Shown piece by piece: positions 1 to 11,990 of a stretch of DNA of 64,000 bases; the stretch's first letter is position 1, and every line of letters starts with the position of its first letter. Under the pieces are notes generated by a model that was given only the letters and a program-made list of their open reading frames with translations, ran no database searches and had not been told where the DNA came from. The position numbers and the translations under genes were made by a program. The stretch spans positions 2,649,964 to 2,713,963 of the forward strand of contig NC_037258.1 in NCBI RefSeq assembly GCF_000002425.4. The letters are read 5' to 3'. The DNA is from Physcomitrium patens (Eukaryota > Streptophyta > Bryopsida > Funariales > Funariaceae).

Positions 1-1250
1 TCTTATATATAATATTATAGTATTAGCTTTATAAAAAAGTTATTTTAAAATAGATTTAGATTTTTGAGGATAGTATTGATGAAACTCTTGTATCTTTTGT
101 GACACATTAACTAAAAATTCTATTAGTTCGTATGTATGCTCATTGATATTGTAGTTGCACCAATGAATAAAATACTCCAACTTGTCTTTTCTTTATTGAG
201 AATGAAGGATCCTTTCTATCTCATATTCCATATGATTATCTATTTCAATGTAAAGCTTTGATGGTTGTATTCTTTATAAAATAGTTGATTCTAAATAAGC
301 TTCTAAGAAAAAAACATGAAAGACTCGATGTACCTTCATAGATATAGGTAGTTCCAACCAATAAGCCATTGGATTGATTTGCTTTTGAATATAAAATGGC
401 CTCAATCTTTAGTAGTCCAACTTATCACAAGACTAATTGGTCTTAATATTTTTTTGATGAAGCTATATTTTATCTTTAATTTAAAAATAGGAGATTTTTG
501 TAAAAATTTATTTGAAGTTGCTTTGTAAGAATCTTGAGTTGCTTATAAATAGAGCTTCAAAGTTGTCTAGAGCTGTAATAATTGTTTTGCAAGATCTTCA
601 ATTATTTGATTTTCATCTTTAGATTTATCTAATAAATGAAGCTTTGAATGGTAACCATAATTAAAATAAAATGGTATTTGCTCAGTTGAAGCATGAAGAG
701 TATTATTATAAGCATTCTCTGCTAAAGATAAATACAAAGTCCATTCATCTTATTAATAATTGATAATACATTGCAAATACTACTCCAAAACTTAATTGAC
801 TTGTTCTATTTGACTATGTGTTTGAAGGTAGAAGATAGAAGAAAGTTTAATACCAACTTTCAATATCTCAAAAAAGTATTTTCAAAACTTTGATATAAAT
901 TGAGATTCTTGATAAAAAATGATGTCATTAGGTAGGCCATGATGTCAATATATATTATCAAAAAAGAGTCTTGCTATTTCTTTTCCAAAAATTACTTTTT
1001 GTATGAAACAAAATGTGCCATCTTTTTAAGTCAATCCATAACAATGTAGATAGCATCAAATATAGTCAATGGTAGTAGATTAGTGATGAAATCTATTGAT
1101 ATTGAAGACCATAGTTGCTTTGAGATTGATAGTGGCTATAGAAGTTTATAAAGACGATGTTGAAAATTCTTGAATCTTGAACAAATGTCACCCAAGAAGA
1201 CAAATTCTTTCATGGTCTTTTATATTTGAGACCACCAAAAATCGTAAGAG
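1..1250 (-). pseudogene. Gy1 integrase C-terminus and chromodomain
   Basis: Conceptual minus-strand translation gives a GPY/F-like stretch (CDKLDY then RLRPFYIQKQINPMAYWLEL, about 480-340). It is followed by a chromodomain-like segment with KLEYFIHWCNYNINEHTYE near 215-130, matching the KLEYLVHWxGYxxxECTWEP pattern of plant chromoviruses. Several in-frame stops are present. The chromodomain is known to tether chromovirus integrase to modified histones. The normal W of the TWEP motif is replaced here, so this copy is degenerate. Confidence 0.75.
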
Positions 1251-2102
1251 ATAAACTCAAACATTTTATTGAATAAAAAATTTCTTGCAACTAAAAAATC
1301 ATGATGAGATTGAAGAACATGAAGTCACATTGATCTTTTTGAAATATATTATCAAACTTTATAATATAAAAGATCTTCTATGATCTTATATTTTTTGTTG
1401 TTAAGGTATTATTTGATATTACAAACTAATGAATTTATAGTTGATACTACACAAGTTTATTCAAAAAAACTTAAATCAACAGTTATAAGTATAGAAGTAG
1501 CATATAGACAAAATTGTTCAACTACAATATCAATGAGCATACGTACGACAAGACTTGAAGTATATTGTTGATCAAATCCTGCTTTTTAGACCTTTAGAAT
1601 AAAATATGATTTCCTTGATAAAGTGTTTGATAGTCCTTGCTGCTTTTCTAATTACTCCATTACAGCTTGAACTTTCTTTATATCCATTAATAAGCCTTCA
1701 TTGGATATAATATATCCAAAAAATCACACTTTTGATTGATGGAATACATATTTTTTTAATTTGGCATATAATCCTATATCTTATAATTTTTGTAAGATTA
1801 ATCTCATATATTCCTAATATTCTTTAAAAATCTTAGAATAGATTAAAAAATCATCAAGATAGAAGATAACATACTTATTTAGGAATTCTTAAAAAATATC
1901 ATTCATCAAATGTTAGAATATAGCTAGAGCATTTATATTCAAAATGTTATCTTTTATTCATGTCTTTGTTTAATTTGTACCAAATTATATGCTCTATGGA
2001 GATCTATTTTGGTCTAAATCTTAGCTTAATTGAATTATTTCAAAAGCCTTGATATCAACAATAATGGATAATGATTCTTCATTGTTATTTTATTGAAGCC
2101 AT
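1250..2102 (-). pseudogene. Gy1 RNase H and reverse transcriptase, distal part
   Basis: The minus strand encodes a broken reverse transcriptase/RNase H. The catalytic YLDD box is still readable (FYLDDFLIYSK, about 1,870-1,840). Towards 2,102 the reading is MCVNYHGFNKIT, the start of the conserved RT block. It is cut exactly there by repeat R16-A. Removing the repeat and one copy of CCAT restores the frame across the junction, which shows that the RT existed before the repeat. Confidence 0.75.
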
Positions 2103-3626
2103 CATCATATTATGTATGTTCTTGAAAATGCATTGGGCACCTGGCTATAAAAGGTAAGAAAAAATTCAAAAATGATTCTACCAAGTCTAATAAAGCTTTA
2201 AATAAATTACAAGTAATTTCTAATAAATCCAATAAAACTTTAATCTATTGAAATAAATCGAAAAGAAGTCAAAAAAAAAAAAAAAAAAAAAAACAAAACA
2301 AAAACAAAAACAAAGAATTTCAAAACAATACTAAAAGTAAAAATCTTAGTATAATCTTAATTGAAATACTAATTGAATTTTAATCAAATTTTAAGTCAAA
2401 TCCTAATTTGAAACCTTAATTGAATCTTAACCAAATCTTAAGTCATATCATAATGAAATCCTCGTAAAATCCTAAATTTTAGACAAACCTTAATCAAGTT
2501 CTAAACCAAACTTTAAAAAAAGTGTATTCTTAAACAATTCTAGACCAAATCCTAGACTTAACCAAATCATAAACAAACCTTAAACCAAATCCTATAGCAA
2601 AATGGAACCTCAACAATTAATAATCAAATTATTGATATAAACTCAAAATTTGCATATCTTTTAGTATCTTAATTCAAACATAAGAAAGATGAAATTGATT
2701 TTACTTACTAATTAAAAGAAATGCAAGATAATCCAATTGGGTATTGGGTAGCCTCTTACTTCAATTTGAATGCTGAATTTTTAGCACCAATACCTCCTTC
2801 TTGAACTATTGAATTGCTCTTTAATTTCACTTAAATGTTGAAAATTGAGTCTAGTATTTGCACAAAAAATTTTTACTTCAATCCAATTGAAAAATTGTTG
2901 AAGATCTTAGAAATACTTAGTGACCCTCAAACTCCAATTTTTGAGATCTCAATCCACAAAAACCTTTATACACTTCAATCTAACTATTTAATTGATCTCA
3001 AAATTTGCACATATATTTAAAATTAATACATCAACACACTATCCAAAATTCATCTATATACACACTACAAAACTCAAGAAATCCTCAAATTTGTAAATAT
3101 ATTTTTACTTCTCAAAATCCAAACCAACTAAGAACATCACTAATTTTGAAAATCCTTCAAAAACTCAATATTGATTCAATTGACATAAAATCAATGCTTA
3201 AAAATATTTCTTCAAGTTTGTTCTGAAAATCCATTCTTTAATCTACCAAAGAACCTTAAAGTTGCCATATAGGCGTGGTTTTATGCCTTGGGGTCTGATT
3301 TAAATCCAAGTTGACAATCGATCCTCTTTGAATATTAATTTTTAATAATTTGAATTAAGTTTTATTTTATCCTATTTTAAACTCTCTCCCAAATATTCTT
3401 ATAGAAATTTCTTACATCATTTACTTTGTTTTGGCTTATTTATACCTCTATGAAGTAAATAGAAGTTCTTTCTGTAAAAAAACATCATTAAGATTAAATC
3501 TTTTACTACCTTTTTATTTTTTATCTTTAATTTTTTATCCTTAATTTTTTACATCTTTTTGACAAGCTTATCTATAATAACATCTATATTTTTATTTTTA
3601 CTATAGAGTTGTATTACCACACAACA
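2103..3626 (+). repeat. R16-A: 1.5-kb non-coding repeat inserted in Gy1 RT, TSD CCAT
   Basis: The head (CATCATATTATGTATG, then TTGAAAATGCATTGGGCACC) and the tail (GTTGTATTACCACACAACA) match the other R16 copies. It is flanked by perfect 4-bp duplications CCAT (2,099-2,102 and 3,627-3,630). Deleting the repeat plus one CCAT restores the gypsy RT reading frame. The interior has AATCCTAA-type tracts (about 2,340-2,600), an A-run at 2,272-2,293 and no credible ORF. It could be a solo LTR of an unidentified element or a non-autonomous DNA transposon. Confidence 0.75.
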
Positions 3627-4460
3627 CCATGATAATTAACACACATTTATAAAGATCCATCTTTTTTCTTTACAAAAAGTGTTGGTGTATTTATTAGAGA
3701 TTTTGAATGCCAAATAAAGTTCTTTGTAAGATTTTTGTCAATGTAATCTTTCAATGCTAAAAGCTTGTTTTGTAATAGCTTATAGATTGGGCCAAATAGT
3801 AGTTGAATTTTTTTTTGAAGATCGATGGTACAATCATATAGTCAATGCTTTGGCAATATATCAATATTTTTCTTTTTGAAGACATCTTTAAACTCCTTAC
3901 ATTGCTTTGACATAGCTATTGACAAGTTTGCTTCTTCATGAACTAAAGTTGTATAAATAACAAATGGAATTTCTTTCTTAGTTGTCTTTATAAAAGTCTT
4001 TGATTCCAAAAATAAAGGCTTTGTTGTTGATGACTTCTTGATAGATTTTGCCTAAAGGAATTTTATAGGAAATTTGATGGTATAAAATCTATAATTTAAA
4101 GATGGATAATATCTTTTTAACCATAAAAGTCTTATTCTATTAGAATTGAATGAGGTTCTAAAAATATTGAATATTATTTTACTATTGTAGTATTTAAATA
4201 CTATTTATAATTATATGATATCATAAGTGTCATTGCTTGAAAAAAAAGATCGACCATCTATTACTTCTATATGTACAAATTTTGACTTTTGTACTTAAAT
4301 AATTTTATGAAGTTTAAAAAATTCTTCATCTAAAAAACAAAAAAGTACTCGTGAATCTAATAAGGCATTTATTTGAAGTTTTTGTGGGCCAAGAAATAAA
4401 GGTATAATAAAACAACAAGTAAGTTGAACAAAGAGAGAATGATCTTGATAAATTTGAAGT
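3627..4460 (-). pseudogene. Gy1 proximal reverse transcriptase and protease
   Basis: This is the continuation of Gy1 pol on the far side of R16-A. The minus strand reads through an FxKKDGSL-like RT N-terminal segment (about 3,700-3,640) and then an aspartic-protease region. The latter has the pattern LQINALLDSRVLFCFLDEEF near 4,385-4,325, where the catalytic DSGA triad appears as DSR. It is heavily mutated and cannot code. Related, better-preserved protease is seen in Gy6. Confidence 0.65.
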
Positions 4461-4981
4461 ATTGAAATGTCCAACCACATGATCTCTATTGTAATTAGGC
4501 CTCTTCATTATCCTAAACAATTGTACTCTTAGTCTTGCTTATATGTTGTTTATTTGAACAATTCCTAGATTTGTGACCTTTTTTATCACAATCTAAGTAT
4601 ATGCCTTATTAAAATTGATATTTTTTAACTTTTATTATAAGAAGTTTGAATCATATTGCATCAATTTATATATCTTTAGCTTCAAAGTATGAAAGTTATA
4701 TATTTTTTGAAGCAAAAAAGTACAAATTTTTAGTACATTGTTTTGTTAAAATCCATGAGCATTGATCTTAATGGCATTGAAATAATTAATTATTATAGTT
4801 CATAACTTGGTTGATAACTTCATTGAATGTTTGAAGATGAGATAATGATAATAATAGGTCTTTTACAGCATCTTTTAGTCTCTAATTGAATTGACTTATA
4901 AGAGCTTGTTCATTCCAATTGATGTCATAAGTCAATTGCCTAAAATCAAATATATAAACTAATGTAGAGCATGATCCTTAA
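4461..4981 (-). pseudogene. Gy1 gag, C-terminal part with decayed zinc knuckle
   Basis: This minus-strand stretch lies between protease and R16-H. It shows gag-like, lysine- and cysteine-containing translation around 4,500-4,640 in the position of the nucleocapsid knuckle, but with several stops. Assignment rests mainly on position between protease and the N-terminal gag fragment at 6,872-7,114. Its sequence is divergent from the gag of Gy4 and Gy6. Confidence 0.45.
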
Positions 4982-5014
4982 TGTTGTTATGTTATGGTTC
5001 GGCTACTATGTGAA

Positions 5015-5065
<51 letters not shown>

Positions 5066-6568
5066 TACAATGTAATGAGATCCATATTATTAGATTTTAG
5101 TTGATTATAAAATGTGGTTAGATTACTAATTTGAAGTAATTAATTTAAAAAGGCTGTTATTGAGGTTTATTTTATATTAATAATAGTTTTATATATTTAG
5201 ATCTACCTTTATTAGATATTGGTGATTCTTAAAATCTTATTTTATTTCTTTTATTTAGTATTTAGGATACTTATTACATAAAACTTATCAAAAAAAGGAT
5301 AAAAGAAGGATTTATGTATAAAAAAGGATAGTTAAGCCAACCATATAGATGAATAGAGATGAATGATGAAAATCTCCATTCTTATTAGTTACAAGTCAAG
5401 CCCAATAGGCTTCAAGGAGGCTACTTGAGGCCTTATTAGAGATTAGGATTATTCTTTTGAGGCCATTTGAACATCAAAGGCTAAATTTGTCAATTTTAGG
5501 ATTTGGGATATAATTTTAGTAAAAAGTTTTTGTGATTTGGAGTTTTTATAAAGAAGATATAGGCACTCAAAGTTAAGGTGTTAATTTTGTATCTATTGTC
5601 ACTCTTAGGAGCATAATACATGTGTATGAAGGGCTTTTGAAGATCAAATTATGTGGTTGAAAAGTTAGTTTAAAGACCCATATTTTTCATTAAAAAAAAA
5701 TTTGAAGTTGATTTCGAAGAACAATGACTGTTTGAAGATAGTAATTTCAAATTGAGGTTTGTCAATAAACTAACTTCATGAGGGATTTGGTTCTAGCCAT
5801 ATCTTAGATATTTGGACGAATATTTGGCTAACTTTTCCATAAAAATAAATTACTATGTTTTGAAGCTACATACTAAATTTTTTGGCATTTGGATTTTGGA
5901 TTTTTGAAATATGAAGTAAATAGTATTCGGATGCTTATAAATTAGGATTTAAAGCACCTGCTAGGGTTTCTAAGATACCAAACAATCTTTAGTAGATTTA
6001 TTGCTAATTTTTTGTGATAAAGCTTAAGGATAAATGCTAAATAATTTAAAAATTTTAAAAAATTAAAAAATTGGATCTAGAGATATGATATTCTAAAATT
6101 TGGAGAAAAAAAGTCTTTTGCTAGAGAAAATTATTTTGAAATGGTTTTACGACAATTTTGGCATTTTATGCAAAGTAAAGGAGTTTTTGAGAGCCAAGAC
6201 TTGATATTTATGTTAAAGATAGAGATATGAAGCTATAAAAAAATTATAATATAATGATAGATTTTTACAAGAAGATTTTGGATTTTCTTTGAACTTATAA
6301 AAAATCTAACTTATCAGCAAATAGTTACTTATGATTTGGTATAATAAAGGATTTTAAGGCATTTCTAAATGCTTTAAAAAACCTTATATACAAATTTTCT
6401 TAAATGTAAAGGTTTTTACTATTGAAATATCTTTTTATATTATTACATTTATTTATCTTCTATAATAAGAATAAATCACTTATTGAAGTTTGTTCAATAA
6501 GTTAAAGTTAAATCCTCTAAAATTAACTACCTAGTATATTCTCAAATAAAAAATCACACCATACAACA
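4982..6568 (-). repeat. R16-H: divergent minus-orientation R16 copy inside Gy1 gag
   Basis: Read on the minus strand it begins TGTTGTATGGTGTGATTT followed by TTGAGAATATACTAGG, which aligns with the R16 head. It ends in the complement of TGTTGTTATGTTATGG, which aligns with the R16 tail. Length is about 1.59 kb. The interior differs from copies A-E but shares blocks with 41.8-42.6 kb, so it defines a second subfamily. Flanking 4-mers (TTAA and ATAT) do not match, so the insertion is judged from the termini and the interrupted gag, not from a clean duplication. It includes a (TA)n run at 5,018-5,057. Confidence 0.55.
5018..5057. repeat. (TA)n microsatellite
   Basis: About 20 uninterrupted AT dinucleotides. 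It lies close to one terminus of R16-H. Confidence 0.9.
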
Positions 6569-7114
6569 ATATAATGAGCAAATCTTTATTGTTGTCCATT
6601 GAACCTTGTCATGTTTTTCAAATACCTCTCCAAATGCTTATAAGAAAGCTTTAAAGTTATTCAAGATTGGAGATTTCTTCTCAAATAAAGAATATAACCA
6701 AAATAAGGCTTGTTTTGTGAGCAAAGTTCCAATTAAATTAATTTTTAATTCTTTTATTGGATAGTGCTTGGATTTTAGAAAAGTTATAAATCAAATTTGA
6801 TTAATAAATTCTTTGAGTTTTGAGCATGGATCTTCAAAATATTTTAAAAGATTAATCCGAAGTTCTTTATCTTATTGAATAGGTGAATTTTCTTGTTGAG
6901 GTACAAGTACCAATACTTCCTTGGAGGTAGAAGCTTGAAAAATTAATTGCATCACAAGTTGACCTGCTTCAAGTCTTGTATCACTAAAAAATCGTGCAAA
7001 AAATTCCTTAATTTCAATAGTTCTACAAGCAAAATCATTTAATTTGTTTATGATAATATCTAACTTAGACTTGGAAGACTCAACCATATTAATATCTTTA
7101 CTTCTAGCTATCAT
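6569..7114 (-). pseudogene. Gy1 gag, N-terminal part
   Basis: The longest open stretch is 80 residues (7,114-6,872). It is hydrophilic at the start (MIARSKDINMVESSKSKLD) and contains the helical gag-type segment FFARFFSDTRLEAGQLVMQL. It is preceded by a leader and LTR on the right and followed by a probable gag continuation interrupted by R16-H. No recognised catalytic motif is expected in gag. The product would have been a capsid precursor. It differs from the MAKLAEMK-type gag of Gy4 and Gy6, so Gy1 belongs to another subfamily. Confidence 0.5.
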
Positions 7115-7249
7115 TTATTTTTTTATTTTTTTATTTTTTTATTTATTTTATTTTAAATCCTAAAATAATATTAATTTAAAAGAAAATACTCAACAACCTC
7201 TAAAGTACTAAGATGCCTTCAAGAAGAGGGATAATCTACTCTCTATCAA

Positions 7250-7735
7250 GAAAGATTAAACTCTAATATTGATAAGAAGATAGTCTTGATAAAATGTTAT
7301 GGATACACCATATAAGAGACCAAACAAGAAATTGAACAAAAGAATTTCAATAAAAAAAACTAATAAGAAATTGATTAAATGAATGAGTATAAGATCAACA
7401 CTAGAAGAAGTGAGCTAGAGCTCCAAAAAACATATTGTTGAGACTGACAATCCCCTCAACCTCAACTCTAATATATACTAAATATTAGGAAGCTTTTCAA
7501 GAAGTTTTTACATTGCTTGAAGGTGAAGCAACTTTAAGAAGCTTCTTAAGAAGTTCTCATGTTGCTTGAAGATAAAAAAAAAATCCTAGAAAGCTTCTTA
7601 AATAACTTCTTTAATCCTCAGAACTTTTTAAAACTTATTAGAATATTCTAAGAATCTTCTAGAATATTTTAGAAATTTCTAGATTTTAATAAAATATTTT
7701 GGAAATATTCTTAGAATCTTCTTTTCGGATGTTGA
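7250..7735 (-). repeat. Gy1 5' LTR with heat-shock-element-like arrays
   Basis: This region lies between Gy1 gag and the Gy2 RT junction. It has leader-like sequence around 7,220-7,280 that resembles the leader of Gy4. The upstream part contains alternating GAA and TTC pentamers. At 7,639-7,682 there are eight GAAnn/nnTTC units, of which the last six keep 2-bp spacing with one TTT for TTC. At 7,701-7,724 there is a second short cluster. Around 7,480-7,560 shorter GAAGCTTC palindromes occur. The start of the LTR has decayed (TATCAAC for probable TGTCAAC), so the boundary is approximate. Confidence 0.55.
7639..7724. promoter_or_regulatory. Heat-shock-element-like GAA/TTC array
   Basis: Repeated alternating GAA and TTC triplets spaced by two bases match the binding consensus of heat-shock factors (nGAAnnTTCnnGAAn). 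It lies in the putative U3 of Gy1. Function is inferred from the pattern and from known heat-responsive plant LTRs. The local AT-richness could produce part of it by chance. Confidence 0.45.
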
Positions 7736-7824
7736 TAAAAAAATGTATAAGTAGAGCTATAACTTGAAGATAATCTTTGATAAAAATCTAATAATAATTG
7801 ACAAAGATTAAAAATTATTAGGGT

Positions 7825-7850
7825 TTTTTTTTTTTTTTTTTTTTTTTTTG
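7825..7850 (+). repeat. Poly-T run
   Basis: About 26 T residues in the Gy2 reverse transcriptase region, probably polymerase slippage in decayed sequence. Confidence 0.8.
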
Positions 7851-9220
7851 AAATCTTTTAATCTATAATACATTGATTTTTTTTAGAATCTATTACTAAG
7901 CCGTTATTTAAAATGATATATTCTAAAAAATTAGCTTGAGTTGTATGAAATAGATATTTTTCTATCTTGATGTATAGTCATGTATCTCTAAGTTTCTATA
8001 ATAAACAATGAATATGAAATTCATAATTTTATTTATTTTTAGAATAGATTAAAGTTTTATTTAGATAACAAATAAAAAATTATCTAAAATTTTTTAAAAA
8101 ATATTGTTCATTAGATGTAAAAAATTAGCTTGCATATTTTTTAGTCTAAAAGACATGACATTGTATTCTAAATATCCATACTAGGTTCAAAACACATTCT
8201 TTTATTCATCTCTTTTCTTAATGTGTATTAAATTGTATATTCCATGTAGATCTTTTTTATATAAATCTTTGGTTGATTTAATTGATCAAGAAGATGTAAT
8301 ATTAAAGATAGAAGATACCTATTTTTAAGGTAATCATATTGAATCCTCAATATTCTACATATATTCATAGTCATTTTTATTTTTATTTTTATTTTTTTCA
8401 TAAATAAGATTAAAATTGTTGTTAAAAATTTTAAATGATGTATGAAGTTTTTGGCCAAATTCTTAGAAATATATTCCTAAAGTGAAGGCAATTCATTTGG
8501 TGAGAAGCTATAGATTGGTCCAAATGGCAATTAAATTCATTTCTGAAGATCAATTGAATAATAATAAGAACAATGCTTTAAAAGAATGTTTTCATTCTTC
8601 TTTTAAAAGATGTCTTAATAATCCTTTTACTAGATTGAAATACCACTTGATATCTTTCTATCATTAAAAATGGATGTAGTATAAATAACAAAAGATGATT
8701 CTACTTTTGTAACATGCATGAAAGTTTTTGCATCTACAAACAAAGATTTGATTATACTAGATTTGTAACTTTCTATTTAACTAGAAAAAGTCTAGATTAT
8801 ACTAGGAAAAAAATTGAGATTACAAAAAATCTAATCTATTTGAGGATTATACTTATCCAATCATAATAAATTTAAAATATCTAGATTAAAAAAAGATCTA
8901 ATAATATTTAATATTACTAAATTATTATGATCATTTATTACTACATCTACATGAATAGTTTTATACTTAACATCTTTAAAAGACTAAAGACAACTATTTA
9001 TGATTTTTATATGTATGGACTTTAATTTCTTTATTAAGAATATATTATGTCTTTTTAACAAAGTCTTCATCTAAAAAACAAATTTAGGCTCTTCAATCTA
9101 ATAATGCAAAGATTTTGTAATTTTTAGGTCTTAAATAAACATATTTTGTAAAATAAGGTGATGGTTTAGAAGAGAGAATAAGACCTGAACTAAGTATTGC
9201 ATAAGAATCAAGCCAAATAA
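7850..9220 (-). pseudogene. Gy2 protease and reverse transcriptase
   Basis: The minus strand reads, from 9,220 down, a protease N-terminal region ending KNYKIFALLDSR (the DSG box with R at the glycine, about 9,125-9,085). Further regions match Gy6 protease. An RT follows with PFRLTN-like and YLDD-like remnants around 8,030-8,170. Multiple stops and homopolymer shifts make it non-coding. The product would have been the pol precursor of Gy2. Confidence 0.7.
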
Positions 9221-10872
9221 TGTCATATAAATGTGAATTCTTGCTTGAGAATGTACCAAGTACTAAATTATGGAAGTTAAATAGAAAATGTAACAATAAG
9301 ATCCTATTAAGTTCAATAAAATTTTAATTCAATTATAAGTAATTTTTAATAATCCTAATCAAATTTTAACCAATCTAAAAGAAATTTTTAAAAAATCATA
9401 GAAGAAACATAAAAAAGTTATAAATTAATCTTAAAAAAAATTATGAAGTAATTCTAAAAATATATAAAAATAAAATCTTTAAAGAATTAAAAATAATTTT
9501 TTAAATACTAAAAATATAAATATGAAATTTTAAAAATATTTTAATACTAAAAATAGAGATAATAAATAAATCCTAAGTATATCCTATATATTTTAATGTA
9601 ACTCTAATCAAATCTTAATGAAATTCTAAAAATTCAAAATAAATCTTAAAAAATCCTAACAAAACTGAATTAAATCATAACAAAATTTTAGACCAAATTT
9701 TAATTAAATCCTAAATTTTAAACTAAATCTTAATAAAATCCTAATCAAATTTTAAAACAAATCTTAATCAAATCCTAAATCCTAAACCAAATCTTAAATA
9801 AATCTTAAATAATCCAAAAAAAATCCTAAGTAAATCTTAATTACTTCTTGAAGCTATTTTAAAGTCTCAATAAATATTTATTAAATCATTGATCTCAACT
9901 AAAAATTTACATATATTTCAATGTACAAGCAATTAATATGCATATAAAATTTGAAGAAAATCAAACTTACTAATAGAAAGAAAAGCTCACAAAACCTCTT
10001 AGATATTGTCTATTCCTATTTTCTAACTTGATTTTTTATCTTTCGATAAAATTTATTCCTAATTATACTATTAAATTGCTTTAGAAAATGACTAATGTTT
10101 AGATTTCTAAGTCTAAATTGCTCTCACCAATTTGTGCTTCAATCAAATTGGTGGATGATGCAAAATTACAAAAATCCTAACTAGTCCTAAATTTCAATTA
10201 TTTGAGACTATAATCTATAATTTTTTTTATAAATATCAATATAATTCTTTAATTAATATGAAATTTTAAATTAAATATAATTACAAACTAAAAAAAATTC
10301 ACTTATAAATATTCTATGTTATTTACAAAAACTTCAAATTTATGAATTTCTTTTTATTTCTCAAAATCAAAATCCACTAAATACATCTCTTATTTTGAAA
10401 AGCCCTCAAAACCTCAATATGATTCAAATCACATAAAATAAACTTTCAAAAATCCTCTCACAAATTTGTTCTTAAATCCCACTTTCCAATCAATCAAAGA
10501 ACCCTAGAGTCATTTTAGGTGCATGATTTTGAGCCTTAGGGTCTAATTTTGACCTTAATTCACAACTAGTCCTCTTTAAAAATCAATTCTTCATATTTTG
10601 AGGTGATTTTTGCTAAAAACCTATTTTTAATTTCCTTCTAAAAATACTTATATCAATTATTTATCTCATTTAATTTGATTGGCTCACTTATGCTCCTATA
10701 AAGTAAGTAAAAGTTTCTTCTTTAAGAAGGAAATATTAGCATTTATTAGTTTTTATTACCTCCTTGTCTATTATCTATATTTTTAAGTTAATTTATTGAT
10801 ATATTTTCATTTAAGCTCTTCTATAATATAATTTTTTTTTCTTTTATCATAAAGTTGTATTACTACATAACA
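9221..10872 (+). repeat. R16-B: 1.65-kb repeat at the gag/pol junction of Gy2
   Basis: The head is TGTCATATAAATGTGAATTC followed by TTGCTTGAGAATG, and the tail is GTTGTATTACTACATAACA. Flanking 4-mers are ATAA (9,217-9,220) and ACAA (10,873-10,876), one mismatch. The interior has dense AATCCTAA-like tracts (about 9,570-9,830) and no ORF. In the coding sense of Gy2 the insertion point is the same nucleotide as that of R16-C in Gy3, but the orientation relative to the gypsy is opposite. Confidence 0.75.
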
Positions 10873-11990
10873 ACAATTCTTATTGTAATTGGACAATTTT
10901 TTTTTGATACATTATCTTCTTTGACAATCATATTCTTTGTTTTGTAATTGCAATACTTTTATAAACAATATTGGACAGTGTGCTTAGGTTTTCATAATAT
11001 AAGGATAATTTTTTTTGACAATATTAAATTATTTTTTTCTATGTGAAAAATTAAAATGTACCATACCAATTTATAAGTATTTTATTTTTAAATTTATATC
11101 TTGAAAAAATATTGGAATTTCCAATGAAATAGAAAGATGTTGAGACATACTTGAGCAGCTATCAAATTAAAATATAAAAAGGCAATAGTTACACTTCACA
11201 ATAAATTAATTTTTTGACTAAATATTTGATAATTAACTAAATTTAGTATTAATTTTTTTATCTCATTTTATAATCTATAGAAAAATTTATTAATAAATTT
11301 AGTATTATTTTACTTGATATTAGGTATAAGTTAATACAATTGTAAAGCATGTATTGATACTAAACAATTTTCTTGATGCAAAGAACAAATTTTTTTGATT
11401 GCAATATATATTGCATCATATTTTTCATATGTAGATTCAAATTTTGTCAAAAAAGCGTCCAAATTATCTAGTATTATATTATATTTTTCAAAAAATATGA
11501 AAAATATAATAAAGTTGAAACTCAAAGAAGTATTTGAATAAACTTAATATGTAATCTTAGAGTTAGATAACTTTAAGATTGAAGCTCAATTATTAGTTGT
11601 ATTTGATCAATAAATCTTTAAAACTTTAATCTTGTATCATCAAACTTCTTAAAGTAAGGCAATTTTTTGTTCTTTAATGCTTGGATAATATTTCACTACA
11701 AGAAAAATAATGTAATTTGATATAGATGATGAAGCAGCTCCAATTATCTTTACTTCTAATTAATCTTGTTGCTTGTTGTGGTTGTGAATTGCATTGATAT
11801 ATTACAAGTATTAACTTCCTCATTTTTTCTTATATTTATATTAGTGCATCTTTCATTTTCACAAGTTTTACTATAATAACATAATAAAAAAAAGTTTTTT
11901 AATATCACTTGAGACAAGTAAAAGCAAGGATTCAAGAACAAAGAAAATTCTAAGAACAATATTAGATTAGAAGTAAATAATCTAAAACTT
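10873..11990 (-). pseudogene. Gy2 gag
   Basis: Minus-strand translation aligns with the gag of Gy6. One segment (11,525-11,331) has FFIFFEKYNIILDNLDAFL corresponding to FSSFLERQDPILDNLEFFL. Around 11,700-11,800 the nucleotide sequence matches the part of Gy6 gag that precedes IEMIGTASTF. Stops and A/T substitutions are frequent. The capsid precursor function is known for the family; this copy cannot encode it. Confidence 0.75.

Larger units (their letters stand above)
1..7735 (-). mobile_element. Gy1: decayed Ty3/gypsy chromovirus, minus strand, nested in Gy2
   Basis: Reading right to left, the remnant has LTR and leader (about 7,735-7,115), gag, protease, reverse transcriptase, RNase H, integrase and a chromodomain that runs into the left window edge. 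Every domain is broken by stops and frameshifts. It is interrupted by two R16 repeats (2,103-3,626 and 4,982-6,568). Its outer LTR end abuts, near 7,735-7,738, reverse transcriptase sequence that belongs to Gy2, so Gy1 probably inserted into the pol region of Gy2. The 3' LTR lies outside the window. Domain order is what is seen; the nesting is inferred from the junction. Confidence 0.85.
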
